In this document: piece after piece, positions 1-11,918 of the stretch | Numbering within the stretch: the stretch's first letter is position 1 | How the letters are laid out: each line of letters begins with the position of its first letter | Assembly (NCBI GenBank): GCA_905331475.1 | Contig: CAJNYU010001127.1 | Location: 644,207-708,206, forward strand | DNA length: 64,000 nt | Direction: 5' to 3' | Source of the DNA: Rotaria socialis | Lineage: Eukaryota; Rotifera; Eurotatoria; Philodinida; Philodinidae | Translations under genes and position numbers: made by a program | The notes under the pieces: model-generated | What the model saw: the letters and a program-made list of their open reading frames with translations, nothing else | The model's database searches: none | Told to the model about the DNA's origin: nothing

Positions 1-1
1 C

Positions 2-1618
2 TAGGGGTGCATCAATTCCAATTCGAGCCAATTCAATTCCTAAAATTGGTCGGAATTGGTCTGAAACCGGTATAGAATTATCTCTAAATGAGTGTAGAAT
101 TAACTGAAATTGATGATACATTTGATTAGTCTTGACTAACAAGTGCTTGAATTTGCCAAAAATGAAATAAAGAAAGTAGGACGCATAAGACCTTAAATCT
201 GAAAATTGAGATTTTTATCATGAAAGGTACAAGTCGAGCTACAATTAATAACATATTTGGAATCAGCGCAAAAAACTGACTCGAACAATGTGTATTTTAA
301 ATACTTTCGGCTACTTTTTTTTCTATCGAAAATTCATCTGGGGTACTCCTCAGGGTTCAGTCCAATAATAAAAGATGATTTTTTTTTAATGCTCAGGCAT
401 GCGACCTTTTTTCTATATTACTAAGCATTTTACATGCTTCACAGTTAATTACTGCTGTCCAAGTTGCTTTCTGATTAGTTTAATTTTTTGACTGGACCCT
501 GAGAAGCACCCCATGTGAATTTTCGGTAGAAAAAAAGAGTTGCCGAAAGTATTTAAAATATAAATTGTTCGAGTCAGTTTTTTGCGCTGATTCCAAATAT
601 GTTATCAATTGTGGTTCAAGTTGTAGCTTTTATGATAAAAATCTCAATTTTCAGATTTAAGGCCTTATACGTCCCACCAGGGTTGCCAGATCGAAAATTT
701 AAAAATCGGAATTTTTTTCCCTAAAATCGGAAAATAATCGGAAAGTGTTTTTTTAATGCTAAAATAGCTTATTTGTTTTTCCCTTGATAACACAATATCA
801 TTGATTCTGTTTCTGTTCATTTTTTCAATAATCTTAGAATCAATTTGATATAAAAATGTAATCAAAACACGCTAAAATTTATTAAACGTCACAATGTTTT
901 TTCGCTCATATTTTTCATTAGCTCGAATGTCCTTCAATATATCACGCTGAGTTAAAAGATATTTATACAAATACTCGCTAGGATAATTAAGATTCATTCT
1001 GATTGTCAATTCTGCAGCAGCTAATTCAATATTCATTCCATTACGATAATCAAACCATAAATGTCTCATTATGACTAAATATACTTTCGACAAAAGGGTT
1101 TGCTCGTGGAATTGAAAAAGTCTAACTAATGAGTTTTTTCATATTTTATGTTGAATTCGGACAATTATTTAGTAAGACAGACCAGAATTGATCGGTTCGT
1201 ATACGATTAAATTATCTTGGAGTGCTCAAAAAACCTAAATTTAAAAAAAATTCAAGAAACCGAAGAAAATCAGGAAATCGGAAAGTTATCGGAAAACGAT
1301 GCAAAAATCGGAACGCCGGAAAGCCGTTGGAAAAAGGTTAAAAAATCGGAATCTTTCCTGCAATATCGGAAGATCTGGACACCCTGCGCCCCACTTTCTT
1401 TATTCTATTTTTCGCAAATGCAAGCACTTGCTTGCCAGGACTAATCAATTTTACCATCAATTTCAGTTAATTCTACACTCATTTAGAGTCAATTCTATAC
1501 CGGTTTCAGACCAATTCCGATCAATACTAAACCAATTCCGACCAATTCCAATTTCAACCAATTCCAGACGAATTCCAAGCCAAGAATTGGAATTGGAATT
1601 GGAATTGGTGCATCTCTA
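2..1618. mobile_element. hAT-like foldback element (non-autonomous), interrupted by a second element
   Basis: The left end reads TAGGGGTGCATCAATTCC and the reverse complement of the right end reads TAGAGATGCACCAATTCC. The two arms are long inverted repeats: the stretch around 57-115 (TGGTCTGAAACCGGTATAGA) recurs inverted around 1461-1515, and 179-330 recurs inverted around 530-677. The fold centre is near 400-470. Once the insertion at 678-1386 is removed, the palindrome continues from 677 to 1395, so the original element was about 0.9 kb. TAGGGGTG termini are typical of hAT-superfamily non-autonomous elements. The left target duplication falls outside the window. No transposase is seen inside. 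Confidence 0.75.
678..1386. mobile_element. Nested hAT-like element with 8-bp target duplication
   Basis: The left end begins CAGGGTTGCCAGATC and the right end, reverse-complemented, begins CAGGGTGTCCAGATC, a classic hAT-type terminus. The flanking octamers are CGTCCCAC (670-677) and CGCCCCAC (1387-1394), matching at 7 of 8 positions. The interior is rich in AATCGGAA-type motifs near both ends. Short reading frames inside (for example 872-1093 on the minus strand) are not recognisable as transposase. The element sits in the right arm of the older foldback element and splits it. Confidence 0.75.
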
Positions 1619-3953
1619 GATGTAGCGTCAAAACTAGCATAATGAAAATGGAAAAGTCGTGTTTGGACAGGGGTCCGATTTCGGCTGTTAACGTCCCCCG
1701 TCCTTTGTATCATAGAGAGATCTTAATGTTACTAATACCGTTTCAACGAGTATCAGACGAAATTCCATTCTTGAGATCATCACGTCACAAAAATGCTGAC
1801 TTTGGATGCGTACGCGATGGACTACATGAATGCTTCTGCTTCGCATCGCATTAGTAAGATGGCACTATATGTTGATAGTTAAAAACGAAAAAATAAATAA
1901 ATATTAGAAATTTATTTTGAAGTAAATAAATCTTCTTGTGTTCTCACGTTTTCTTGATAGCTTCCAATTTGAATTAAGTAATATCAACTGACGGTTATTT
2001 TGTTCCAACTTGTCTAGTGTATATGCCATTTATGACAACATACAAGATTGATATGATATTACTGATAACAAGTCATCATGAAAGGTTATCTCATATTGAT
2101 CAATATTAACAAAGAAGCTAGTGATTTCCAAAGAATTTCTAATTGAAAAATCGATAGTGACTACCAACTAGGTGTATCAACTGGCAAGTAGATCGACGGC
2201 GGCTTAGGCTTCAACTACCAACAAGGCAGAACATTATATGTCTGCTTGATCTGTCGATTATTGATTGTTAATAAACTAGAATTGTTGTTAAAGAGATTTT
2301 GCATCTATTTGAAATTGAAAAACACCGGAATTAAAAAGATTATATCAATATTGAAAACTTTCAGTCCAGTTTTTTCTTCAATGTGAACATGTCTTTTTAT
2401 AAGATTCGGTCTAAAAACAAGCGAAATAAGACACTCAGTTGACTTATTTGAACTGGTAGTGGTAGTTCAAGAATATTTGCAAAAACATTTCGTGAATTCT
2501 AGTCACATCTTGAAGCTTTTTCCTGATAATCTGACAAGACAAAAACAGATTTATCGATGTGAAAGTAATTTCTAGCAACTATTTCATAATTCAGTCAATT
2601 ATACACTCACCGATACTAATAATAAGTCAAAAAATCATCTTATTGAATTGAATTATGCACATCAAGGAAAAGTTAATAAGATCAGTCGAAAAAAAGGATT
2701 CCATCAAAGTTAATTTCTCATAATCTTATAACTACAATGTATTTCATTATTTACTGTTTATATAAAAATACGTATGTAAACTATCAGGATGCGAGTGCAC
2801 CTGAGGACTAAAGTAATACCCATCGCTGCCTGTGACCTCACCCATGCCCGCGCTTTTAACTTTTGTGAGTATTCGCTTCTCATTCCCAGATGTACACCCA
2901 ACGAAAAATATTTGTCCTATGATCCTCATCGGAAAAGGTACCGTTCGATAGACGATGAAATTTTCTATTGGTTAGGTTACATTTTTTTGCCTTCCTACTT
3001 CATTATTTCGTATAAATAACCATGTTGTCAACAATAGCTGAAGGTTATGAGAATGTTATAGACGATTTGTCCTTCAAAACAATTTTCATAAAATCTCAGG
3101 CACATTGATTTATGGAAATTTTCAAGATTATCGACTTTTAATCGAAAAAATCGTTTAAATATTACCGTTTTACGGTTTTCTTGTTAAAGACATACAAATT
3201 CCTCAAGTATAAATAGTGTGACTGACTTCTCGCACGCTGTTTTGGACACACTCAACATGCTCAAATCTACTAGGAAATTTCTTCTTTGACACCAGCATTA
3301 GTTCCATTGTGTTTTACATTGTCAATTCTCATAGGAATCGCACGAGTAGCTTTTGAAATTGTTCACGCTCGAATGAGCGAGTCTTGTTATTGGTAACATC
3401 AATAGAAATTCACACCACAGTAGTGCACACGCAGTGAACCTTGTGTATTACATTCAAATGAATGACATCGAGAAAATATTATGAAGAGACAAATGAGACT
3501 AAGTATAGACGACACTCATATTCAATATGGTACATTACTTCTAAATAACAATATTAAATACAGATCATCAAACTCGATAAACTCTTCAAATATAATTCTT
3601 CGCTAGAAAATATATTACGAGTTCATTTGCTTCAAAGATTATGTTAAGTTTCCTGAAACGAGTTTGTCATGGTAAGTCCCTGCGATAGAAATGAGAGAAA
3701 AACAAAAAATAATTAAACGATGCAATGCCTTATGTTTTAATTTTTAAACAGAAACGTGTTGTTAAATAATTCTAACCGATAAATTCTACTATAGATTGTT
3801 TCATACTGCCATTGTGATAAATATATGTTGTCTAGCGTAAGAAAACATGCGGTAGACGAACAGAAAGAAAATATATCTTAAGATTCGTCCATTTAATCGT
3901 CGGATACATCATTTTGTATGTGATTACTTTTCAGTAGAAATTCGTAAATAAAA
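1619..3953. other. Intergenic, no gene supported
   Basis: AT-rich sequence. The open frames at 2747-3019 on both strands have no recognisable domain and no convincing splice context. No RNA gene or clear repeat was seen. Confidence 0.5.
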
Positions 3954-5493
3954 ATGAGTTCGATATCGAAAGCATCAAGTCGATCATCGTCATCATCAGG
4001 TTTTTCTTCGACTATACATGAACCTTTTTCACTGGTTTGTTATTATTGTTTATTTTTTGAATTTTATTTTTTTTCGTTCCTATTTTTAGACTTCAACTAC
4101 ACAAACAGTACTTGACATTCGACGAGCTGATATTAATGCTCGTGCGATATTTTGTGGCGAACAAGTGAATAAAAAACAAATAGAAAATGTAAAATAATAT
4201 TTTTCAATTATAGGATTGCCGATTGAATGAATTACGTCGTATGACGGGTGCAATTATTGATCTTAATGTAGTTCAAAATACAAATAGTCCATTTGAACGA
4301 GTCAATTGGACAATATTTCATCGTAATAAAGAAGTTCGCGATTTTATTATCCGACGTCTTACTCATTGGTCACAACAAACACAAATTCTTTGTGATATGG
4401 CTTATGCGGATGTGATTTTCCTACAAGAAAAACGTAATTATTTCTTTGATTTTGTTATCTGCAAAAACACCGGGAAAAATCGATTTAGAAAATCAGCAGA
4501 TACAAAAGTCACCGCCACTTACAGCAGCCAATTTCGGACGTCGAAATCGAACACAAAGTTTAACACGTTCGTAAACATTCTTGTTTTAATTTATTAAAAA
4601 AAAATAAACTTACAGAATCAGCAACAACAAATTTTCATCCAATAAGAAATCAAATGCCTAGTACACCAACAGCATCATCATATAAACGCGAATTGCCATT
4701 TGCAGGCCTTCTAGGCCGTACTTTATTAAGTATTTATTGAAATGAAGATCATCCATCGTTTTTATTTCAAGTTAATTTCAGAACTCGATCCACGATTCAA
4801 TGACAATGGGAAATTATTTAAATCAAAGACAGATATTCGTCAAACTGAAGAAATAGTTCCTACGTGTGCAGCTGAGCATGTAAGTACTTGAAATGAGATT
4901 TTTATTTTAGTTTTCTTTTACTACTTGTCAAGGTTGACATCACGCCAATTGAAATCAGCCAATTAATGGAAACAGCAAAATGGGCGGGCTTGCTATCGGA
5001 CACATCCGAAAATGAACTGTAAATAATTTGGATTCCTCTGAAAAGACACATGAATTTCAATTTTTTTAGGAATGAAAATCGAGTCTGCTTTGCAGATACA
5101 GTGTCATTGTCAAAACTAGCCGAAATCTTGAAAAATAATGAATTAAAACCAACATCGGATGTTCGTGACATTGATAATATTATACAACAGAGTACTATGA
5201 ATGTAACCAGCCGTGAACAAATCCGAAAAATGGATGGCAAAAAATATTGGTTTCACCGTGTTATACTCGATGGTCATATACAGTTTCCTGTTGGAATAAG
5301 TCAAGATGCTAGTGAAGCTCGACGCCTCGCCTATCGACAAATGGTCGCTGTCTGTTTGAATGAAGACGGTATTAAAATGAAAATGATAATAGGTAATCGC
5401 GTTAAGGTAGTCAAAGGACCAAAATTACAAGGCCAACATCGTCCTATTCATGATGATCTCGATATGAATGGTAAAAGATTTTTATTTGATTAG
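3954..5493 (+). CDS. KH-domain protein with C-terminal dsRBD-like region
   Basis: Eight exons in consistent phase give 391 residues: 3954-4034, 4090-4164, 4214-4433, 4489-4566, 4616-4729, 4782-4879, 4933-5018 and 5070-5493. The introns are about 50 nt. Residues 42-66 read like a KH core (IFCG-EQD, then LRRMTGAIIDL), but the usual GxxG loop is replaced by G-E-Q-D. The C-terminal exon contains a block (KYWFHRVILDG, then SEARRLAYRQMVAVCL) that resembles the beta strands and last helix of a double-stranded RNA-binding domain. The N terminus is Ser-rich and the middle is Gln/Pro/Thr-rich. An AATAAA signal lies at 5645. An RNA-binding role is inferred from the fold resemblance; no orthologue is recognised. 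The ATG follows AAAA in good context and exon 1 is in phase. Confidence 0.7.
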
Positions 5494-7604
5494 GAAATAT
5501 ATTTAGTTTTCTGTTTAGCGACCTATATTTCAATGAATGATTTATCATGCTTGTCTAATTGTAAACTGGTACATTAAATGGAAGGGAATGAACTTTATTT
5601 TTATTTTTATATTTTCTGAAGTGCATGTTAATTGAATATATGTTAATAAAACAGAATCTTTAGATCGATAGCATTCTCAATGCAATAGAAAATTTTATAA
5701 AGATTAATGTTAAATAAAATCTTAATGTGTGAATTCACTTAGATATAGCATAAAAATGCGTTCATTATAACATACAAAAGAAAACGGAAATCGATTGTTT
5801 AGCTTTGTAGGTTTACAAATCTGTATTAATTGAAAAGAATACGTGCATTAATTTTTAGTGTACATTGGATGGAATAGAAAATTATTTCTTTTTTTAAAGG
5901 ATCTATTGATTTTATTTCATTTAATATTGACCGAATTTTAGAACTAACTGCGTAACTATAGTATTCTTTTAATATTCGATTCAAATAAAAATGTTACCAG
6001 TCAAAAATAGCACTTAATATGTGTATATTACAGTAAAAGCAATAACGACAGCTGCCGTAATACACTATGCCTCACAACAGGCATCTTGAATCGTTTCTTT
6101 TTATGTATCTATGTATGTATTTGTGTGTTCTTGTCGTCAAAGCAGAACAGAATGGCGTTATTCACTCATTGCACTTGAACCATAACCAATAGAATTTATT
6201 TTCTTTTTTTTTTGAAATACTTTGAAGAAACCAATTGTGCACCAGTACATTAGGAAATTTTGTTGACAGTAACCCCATACCTTTGTTGAACAACTTCAAC
6301 AAAAAAGAAGAAAAATTACAAACATGCGTCTCTGATTTATTTATGAATCACAAAAAGTTTTACGAAATGACAGAAAATGTTATGACTAATATTTCTCTAG
6401 ATACTTCAAATGAAAAACAATTATGTCTCTTTTTCGTTGATGTCATAGTGAGGTAAGCAACTATAATGAAAAGTTTTGAATTTTAATTGACACATGTTAA
6501 ATATTTTCTTTTATAATCGATAAAAATGTCTATTTGATAATCGACAACAAGATAAATAAAAATATTAGTTATTTCTTTTCTTTAAATACTCTGTATATTT
6601 GTGTATGATAAATCACTTTGTTTTTCGGCTATGAATGTTCAATATAACCATAGAAATAATAGAATAAAAACAAGATTCTTTAACGCTATTAAATAAATTT
6701 TCTAGTTCGCCCAAAATTGTTATTTTTAGTCAATAGTAGAAATTCAGCTAAAGACAAACTATGAACATTTGAATGAAAACAATAAAAAATGTCTGTAAAG
6801 AAAAACTAAGATATTATATCATATAGTCCATGTTGATCCTGTTAAGTGAGTAAGAAAACGGGCATTTGCAATACGGGTACGAACGAGTCACCATGGGATG
6901 AAGAAAAGAAAAAAAAGTGGAGAACGAAAGAAAAAAACGATAGATAAAACAAGGACGGAAGAAAACGACAGTAGGAGAAAGAGAAAAAATAGGGTATATG
7001 TAACAGACGAAAGAAAAAAAATGCGGACGTACGACCACGACGCCTTGAGATTACTTTTTTTTTTTGATAACCGAACAGAATGAAGTAGATGCGTAAGGCA
7101 TACAGAGAACGAGTAACAATCGGCTAGTAACCACGTTGACGACATATTTGACAAAAGGTTGGCGATTGACTGTTGTATTCTTTGTTCGATAAGACAACAC
7201 GGTATTCCCCACACTAAAAAAGACTCGTAGACAACATCTGATCAGTTGCTATTTTTTTCCTATTATTACTGGTTCATGTGTATGCAGTTAGACATGACAA
7301 TTTTTATTTTGCGTTTATCTTCGTATGTGTATGCGTATGTATAGGAGCAGCTTAGTATATATGTTTCATAGAAAAAAAACACTCTTATTTCACTACTTTA
7401 TGCGTTCGTTATTTTAGGTTTTAGCGTATTTAGAATAGGACTGGTCTAGAAATGTATGCACCGCATTTTTCAATTTACATCGGCTGATTTATTATTAGTA
7501 TTTTATTTGTCCGATGATATTTTATCTCTTTGTTTATTTTAGTTGAGATTGTTCAATAATATTCATGGATTTATTATGAAGCATCCTGCTGACAATTGAA
7601 TAAC
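5494..7604. other. Intergenic, one exon-like open stretch at 6228-6453
   Basis: Mostly AT-rich with a purine-rich patch at 6898-7030. At 6228-6453 on the + strand an open stretch of about 75 codons is preceded by a pyrimidine tract plus AG and followed by a good donor (AG|GTAAGC). It could be an orphan exon, for example of an alternative 5' form of the next gene, but no partner exon could be fitted. Confidence 0.35.
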
Positions 7605-10600
7605 ATGCGTTATTATAATCCGTTATATACTCGAAAATGGACAAAAATCTTTGTGCCGGTGTCAACATTTTTTACACAACTAGGTGAGAAAAATATTCAT
7701 TTTTTGCCTTATCACGATATAAAATCCCGAGAGCTTTAATTTCCTTTTTATCAAATTAATACTGATAACGTACAAGAAAAGAAACGAAAAATAACGTTAG
7801 GGCTTCTTTTTTGCGCCTTTTTTTTTATCTGGATTCTTGTAGATATGATAATAATCGAAAAATTAACAAACATCAACTTGATGTTTTTTTTCTTCTACTT
7901 TAATTATTCCTCTTTATTGAGGTTCAATCGTCGAGAACGAAGTTTTGATTAGTTTGAAAAATAAAACTTAAAAAATAGAGTCGAATAGCGACGAATAGAA
8001 ATTCGATTCTTTCTGCAGAAATGTTAATGATATTTACTCTGCCAATTTCTTTTAAAAATTACCAAAATTAGTTCGACTATAGATATTCTAAATGTAAAAT
8101 GGCAAGTACAAAATTAGTTGAAGGTCATTTACTAGCAAACCATAAATATATTTATTTAGTGGCTTTATTGCCGCGAAATTCATTGTATTTTTTATTTGTT
8201 TGAACAGCAAAAGTACATCAATTTGACACAGAAAGAACTCGCTCTTATTATTATAGTTTGATTTTAAATACATTCGATAACGTTAGCAGCACACGATCAT
8301 TATAAATTCTATACTGTTTATAGTTAAAAATATAAATTCGATTAAAGAAGACCTATCAAAAAACTATTTTTGCTTCTCGAACTAATCATAGGTCAAATTG
8401 AAAATGAGTACTAATTGTGTTATGATAAACCATAATAATGGAAAGGAAAATGAAGCTTGTACTTCAATCTGTTATTCTTCCTGTTTTATTTTCTAGCGTT
8501 TGATTCATAAGTCCACATGACATGAAGAAAACGTTTACACACCGTTTTATGAAGGCAGATTGCTTTTGTTTGGGAAACTATATGATTCATCTTTGGTTTT
8601 GCTTTCAGGTAGTCAGTTAGGTTTTCAGGCAAACACAAATAATGATGAATCAACGACGCCTTTATCAAGTGAATATACCGCCAATTCATCTTATGGTAAT
8701 AATTCGTCATCATTGTCAACGTTATTTTCAACGTTAACATCACAATTTCGACCATCGTATAAAACCTTAATACCCTATAAAAATCATCCTAATGGCATTG
8801 TTAAACATGATAATAATAATTTAATTTATCACCAACTTGATATTCATAGAATAAATGATGAAAATAATAATGAGAAAAATAATAATATGACTAATAATTC
8901 AATTCTTATTGATATACCAACAAATTATTCAAACGATTTGTTGATCGATACCGATAATAAACATTCAAATTTTTTAACTTTAAAAGAAAATTTTATTTGG
9001 ATAATTTTTGCAAGTTTACTGTATTTTCTATGGTTTATATTTATTGCTGGTATTTCAATAGTACATATTTTAATTTATTCAGCTTTACTTATATCTTATA
9101 TTCTATCCGAGCGCACAAGACGTTTTGCATTAGCGATATTAATTTATTTGACATATTTACTTTTATACGATGCATTACGTTTAATACCTAATTATACGGT
9201 ATCAACTATTCATATAGAAGATATTTATTTAATAGAAAAAAAACTATTTGGTATTGTTAAAAATGGACATATGATGACATTGAATGAGTATTTTCAGCAA
9301 AATCATATACCATTATTAGATGTTTTCACCGGATTGTGCTATCTTAATTGGTAAGAATCCCATCTATATATGATATTCAACAATGAAAATATTCTCTATT
9401 CAATTTGTTTCCTAGAGAAATGAATTTGACAAAAATTTTCTGTTAGGTTCTAAAGATCCTATATACCGATTACACTTCGTAATTTTGTTGCGGCCTTGAA
9501 ATAAAAAAAAATTCAATGCACTATATCACTATTTATGATGCACCATAAACAAACTTTTAAAACGCTTCAAGTTCTATACTCTAAAACGAATAGGCTTATT
9601 AGCGAACTTGTATAACTTTTGAAGTTTCGTACCGATCTACCAGGTCTAAGAAAATGTTTAGCAGCTCGTGCCCTGGTCGCTTTTTAGTTGTGGAATAAAT
9701 ATATTATTTTTCGAGCGCAGTAAATAGTTTGAGATGGTTAGAGTCGTAGATAAGGTATCCATGGTTTTGTTGTCAGTGTATTTATGATACTAGCGTTCTC
9801 CGTTATGCTGGTTTTTTTCTGGGTATAATTTTTGATTGACAAACGATAAGGAATATGTTTAAGATTCTGCAAAAGTTGAGATGTGTAGAAATTTTCCGCA
9901 TACCTCGAAGCTATTTAACAAGTCGACGACAGTAATCAATACTGTTTTCAGAAGATACAACGGTCAAAATAGAGAATTAAGCAGTCCAGCGTTGACTTGA
10001 TTTTTTTATGTTTGAAACAGTTTGCCAGGATGAACTTTTTCATGTAGATTTTTGCCTTTTAAGCGGATAAAAGGCGTAATGTATTGAAAAAAAGACGGGA
10101 GTACTTTTATGCGTAATAGTGAGAAAGCTTAAATAGAAAAAAAAGCCGCGCGTTCCTAATGATCTTGTAAAGAAAATAAAAAGTAGCCGCATGTGGTGGG
10201 CTGCTTCCAAGAATTCTAAGATACGAGATCGAAAATAGTTCTTGAATAATATCAAGACTCGAGTCATTCTGTCATTGATTAATGAAAATTTATCTGTAAG
10301 CTATTGTCAGGGCGCTGTGCTTCTAATTATTTACTACGAATAGAATTTTCTATTTAGTTAACAATAGCAGAAACAGGATGTAAACAGTAACTGACGAATA
10401 TCTAAGTGCCTTTTACTCAGCCGCAGAAAAATACTTAGCTATAGAGAACTGGAAATTTTCCTGTTGATTATTCATGAAGATACTATCCTCACCCGAGAAT
10501 TAATTTGTGTTTCAATTGTTCGCAGATGAAATATTGATATTATTTTTACCAACAAAAGCTTTTGCGTCTTATCTCGTTTCTATGGAGACAGCGAATTTGA

Positions 10601-11918
10601 TCACTCTTGAGATATTTAATCCTGTGAGAAATTCATCTGTTTTATAAGTTTATAATCAACAAGAAAAACTTGTGAAGCTAAAATTTGAAACTTACTTCTT
10701 CTATTTGTGCTGTATGATTTATTTCAATGCTGCTATGTAATAATGATAGTCTGTAGTAAATAGATAGATTTTCGGAGTAGAGTACATCAATGACTAAATA
10801 TTAATATTGATTGCCTATCCGCTGAAAGGTTCCCAGAGACTGATTGAGAAATATCTGGGGAATCTCTGGATTATACAGAACGAGTGAAAAAGAAAAACCT
10901 TCCAACGGAAGTACCGGAATGTATTCATTATTTTTATTAGCACTTATGAATTCCTAATATAAATCTTTTCGAGTGGCAAATATAATTTGATTCGTGGACG
11001 AGACCGGCGGAACTCTTTAAAAGGTCAATTTCTCTTTAAAAAAAAACAGATATTTTGAAGACAATAAATATTGGCTGATCCAAATTCAACTAAAACATGA
11101 ATGGATCTCTTTTAACGTTTATCAGATGTTTTAGAGATAGCCCGCAACTTTTACAGCAACAGGAGATACGATTGTAATTAAGACATTTGATGTTACATTT
11201 GAATAAGAAAGCTGTGAGCAGCGAAAATCGGAAAACATAAATCTAATTATCGACTTTTTAAAGATGGCCAGAATATTACGCTGTAGCACTTTCAATCTAT
11301 ATCATATTTTTGTATTCTATTTCTAGGATTCCAATACCATTAATCTATAGTCTCTATCTTTATCGTTATAAAAGTAAACGAGATTATATGGATTTTGCGT
11401 TCACCTTTCTATTAACAAATCTGCTCGGTTTTGTTGTTTATTATATAATCCCAGCAGCGTATGTAATTTTTTTTTGCTTAATAATAATTATTATAATCTT
11501 ATTCAATTTTATCCTTAGGCCGCCCTGGTATGTTGAATTGTACGGTTTTGAATTTAATCTAAAAGCACCTGGTAATGCAGCTGGCTTTATACATTTTGAT
11601 CAGATAACAGGTTTAAAGGTTTTCTCGTCGATGTATTCAAAAAACGCAAATGTCTTCGCTGCTATTCCGTCGTTACACGCCGCATATCCATTAATCACTG
11701 TGCTGTACGGTTCATTGAGTAAAAAGCTTTGGCTCCATATCGGTTTTGTTTTCTTTACATTCAGCGTTTGGTTTTCTGCGGTTTATTCGCGACATCATTA
11801 CGTATTGGATGTTATCGCTGGTGGAATGTGTGCTTTGACAGCTTTCATACTCTATCGTCTTCTATCTCGTATACCGACAATAAATAGGTTACTTACTGCT
11901 TACAATAAATTAATTTGA
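7605..11918 (+). CDS. PAP2-superfamily membrane phosphotransferase, AUR1/inositolphosphotransferase type
   Basis: Four exons (7605-7683, 8609-9350, 11327-11458, 11519-11918) join in phase to 450 residues. The lipid-phosphatase/phosphotransferase signature is intact: PSLHAAYP followed by SRHHYVLDVIAGG, which supply the two catalytic His and the Asp (His-x3-Asp). A PPWYVELYG block just before this resembles AUR1/IPT1-type enzymes, which move a phospho-head-group onto a lipid such as ceramide. Six or seven hydrophobic segments indicate a polytopic membrane protein. The N-terminal 130 residues are Asn/Ser-rich and hydrophilic. Introns 1 and 2 are long (0.9 and 2.0 kb); intron 3 is 60 nt and splits Ala from PPWY. 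AATAAA at 12089. Substrate is not known from sequence; another PAP2 lipid enzyme is possible. Confidence 0.82.

Noticed and set aside
1217..1854. Open frames around the end of the first element
   Set aside because: They are by-products of inverted repeats with Leu-Glu/Ile-Pro alternation from GGAATT repeats.
2747..3019. Open frames on both strands
   Set aside because: No domain, no codon-pattern support, no splice context.
6228..6453. Orphan exon-like stretch with good donor
   Set aside because: No partner exon, start codon or domain; kept only as a remark in the intergenic entry.
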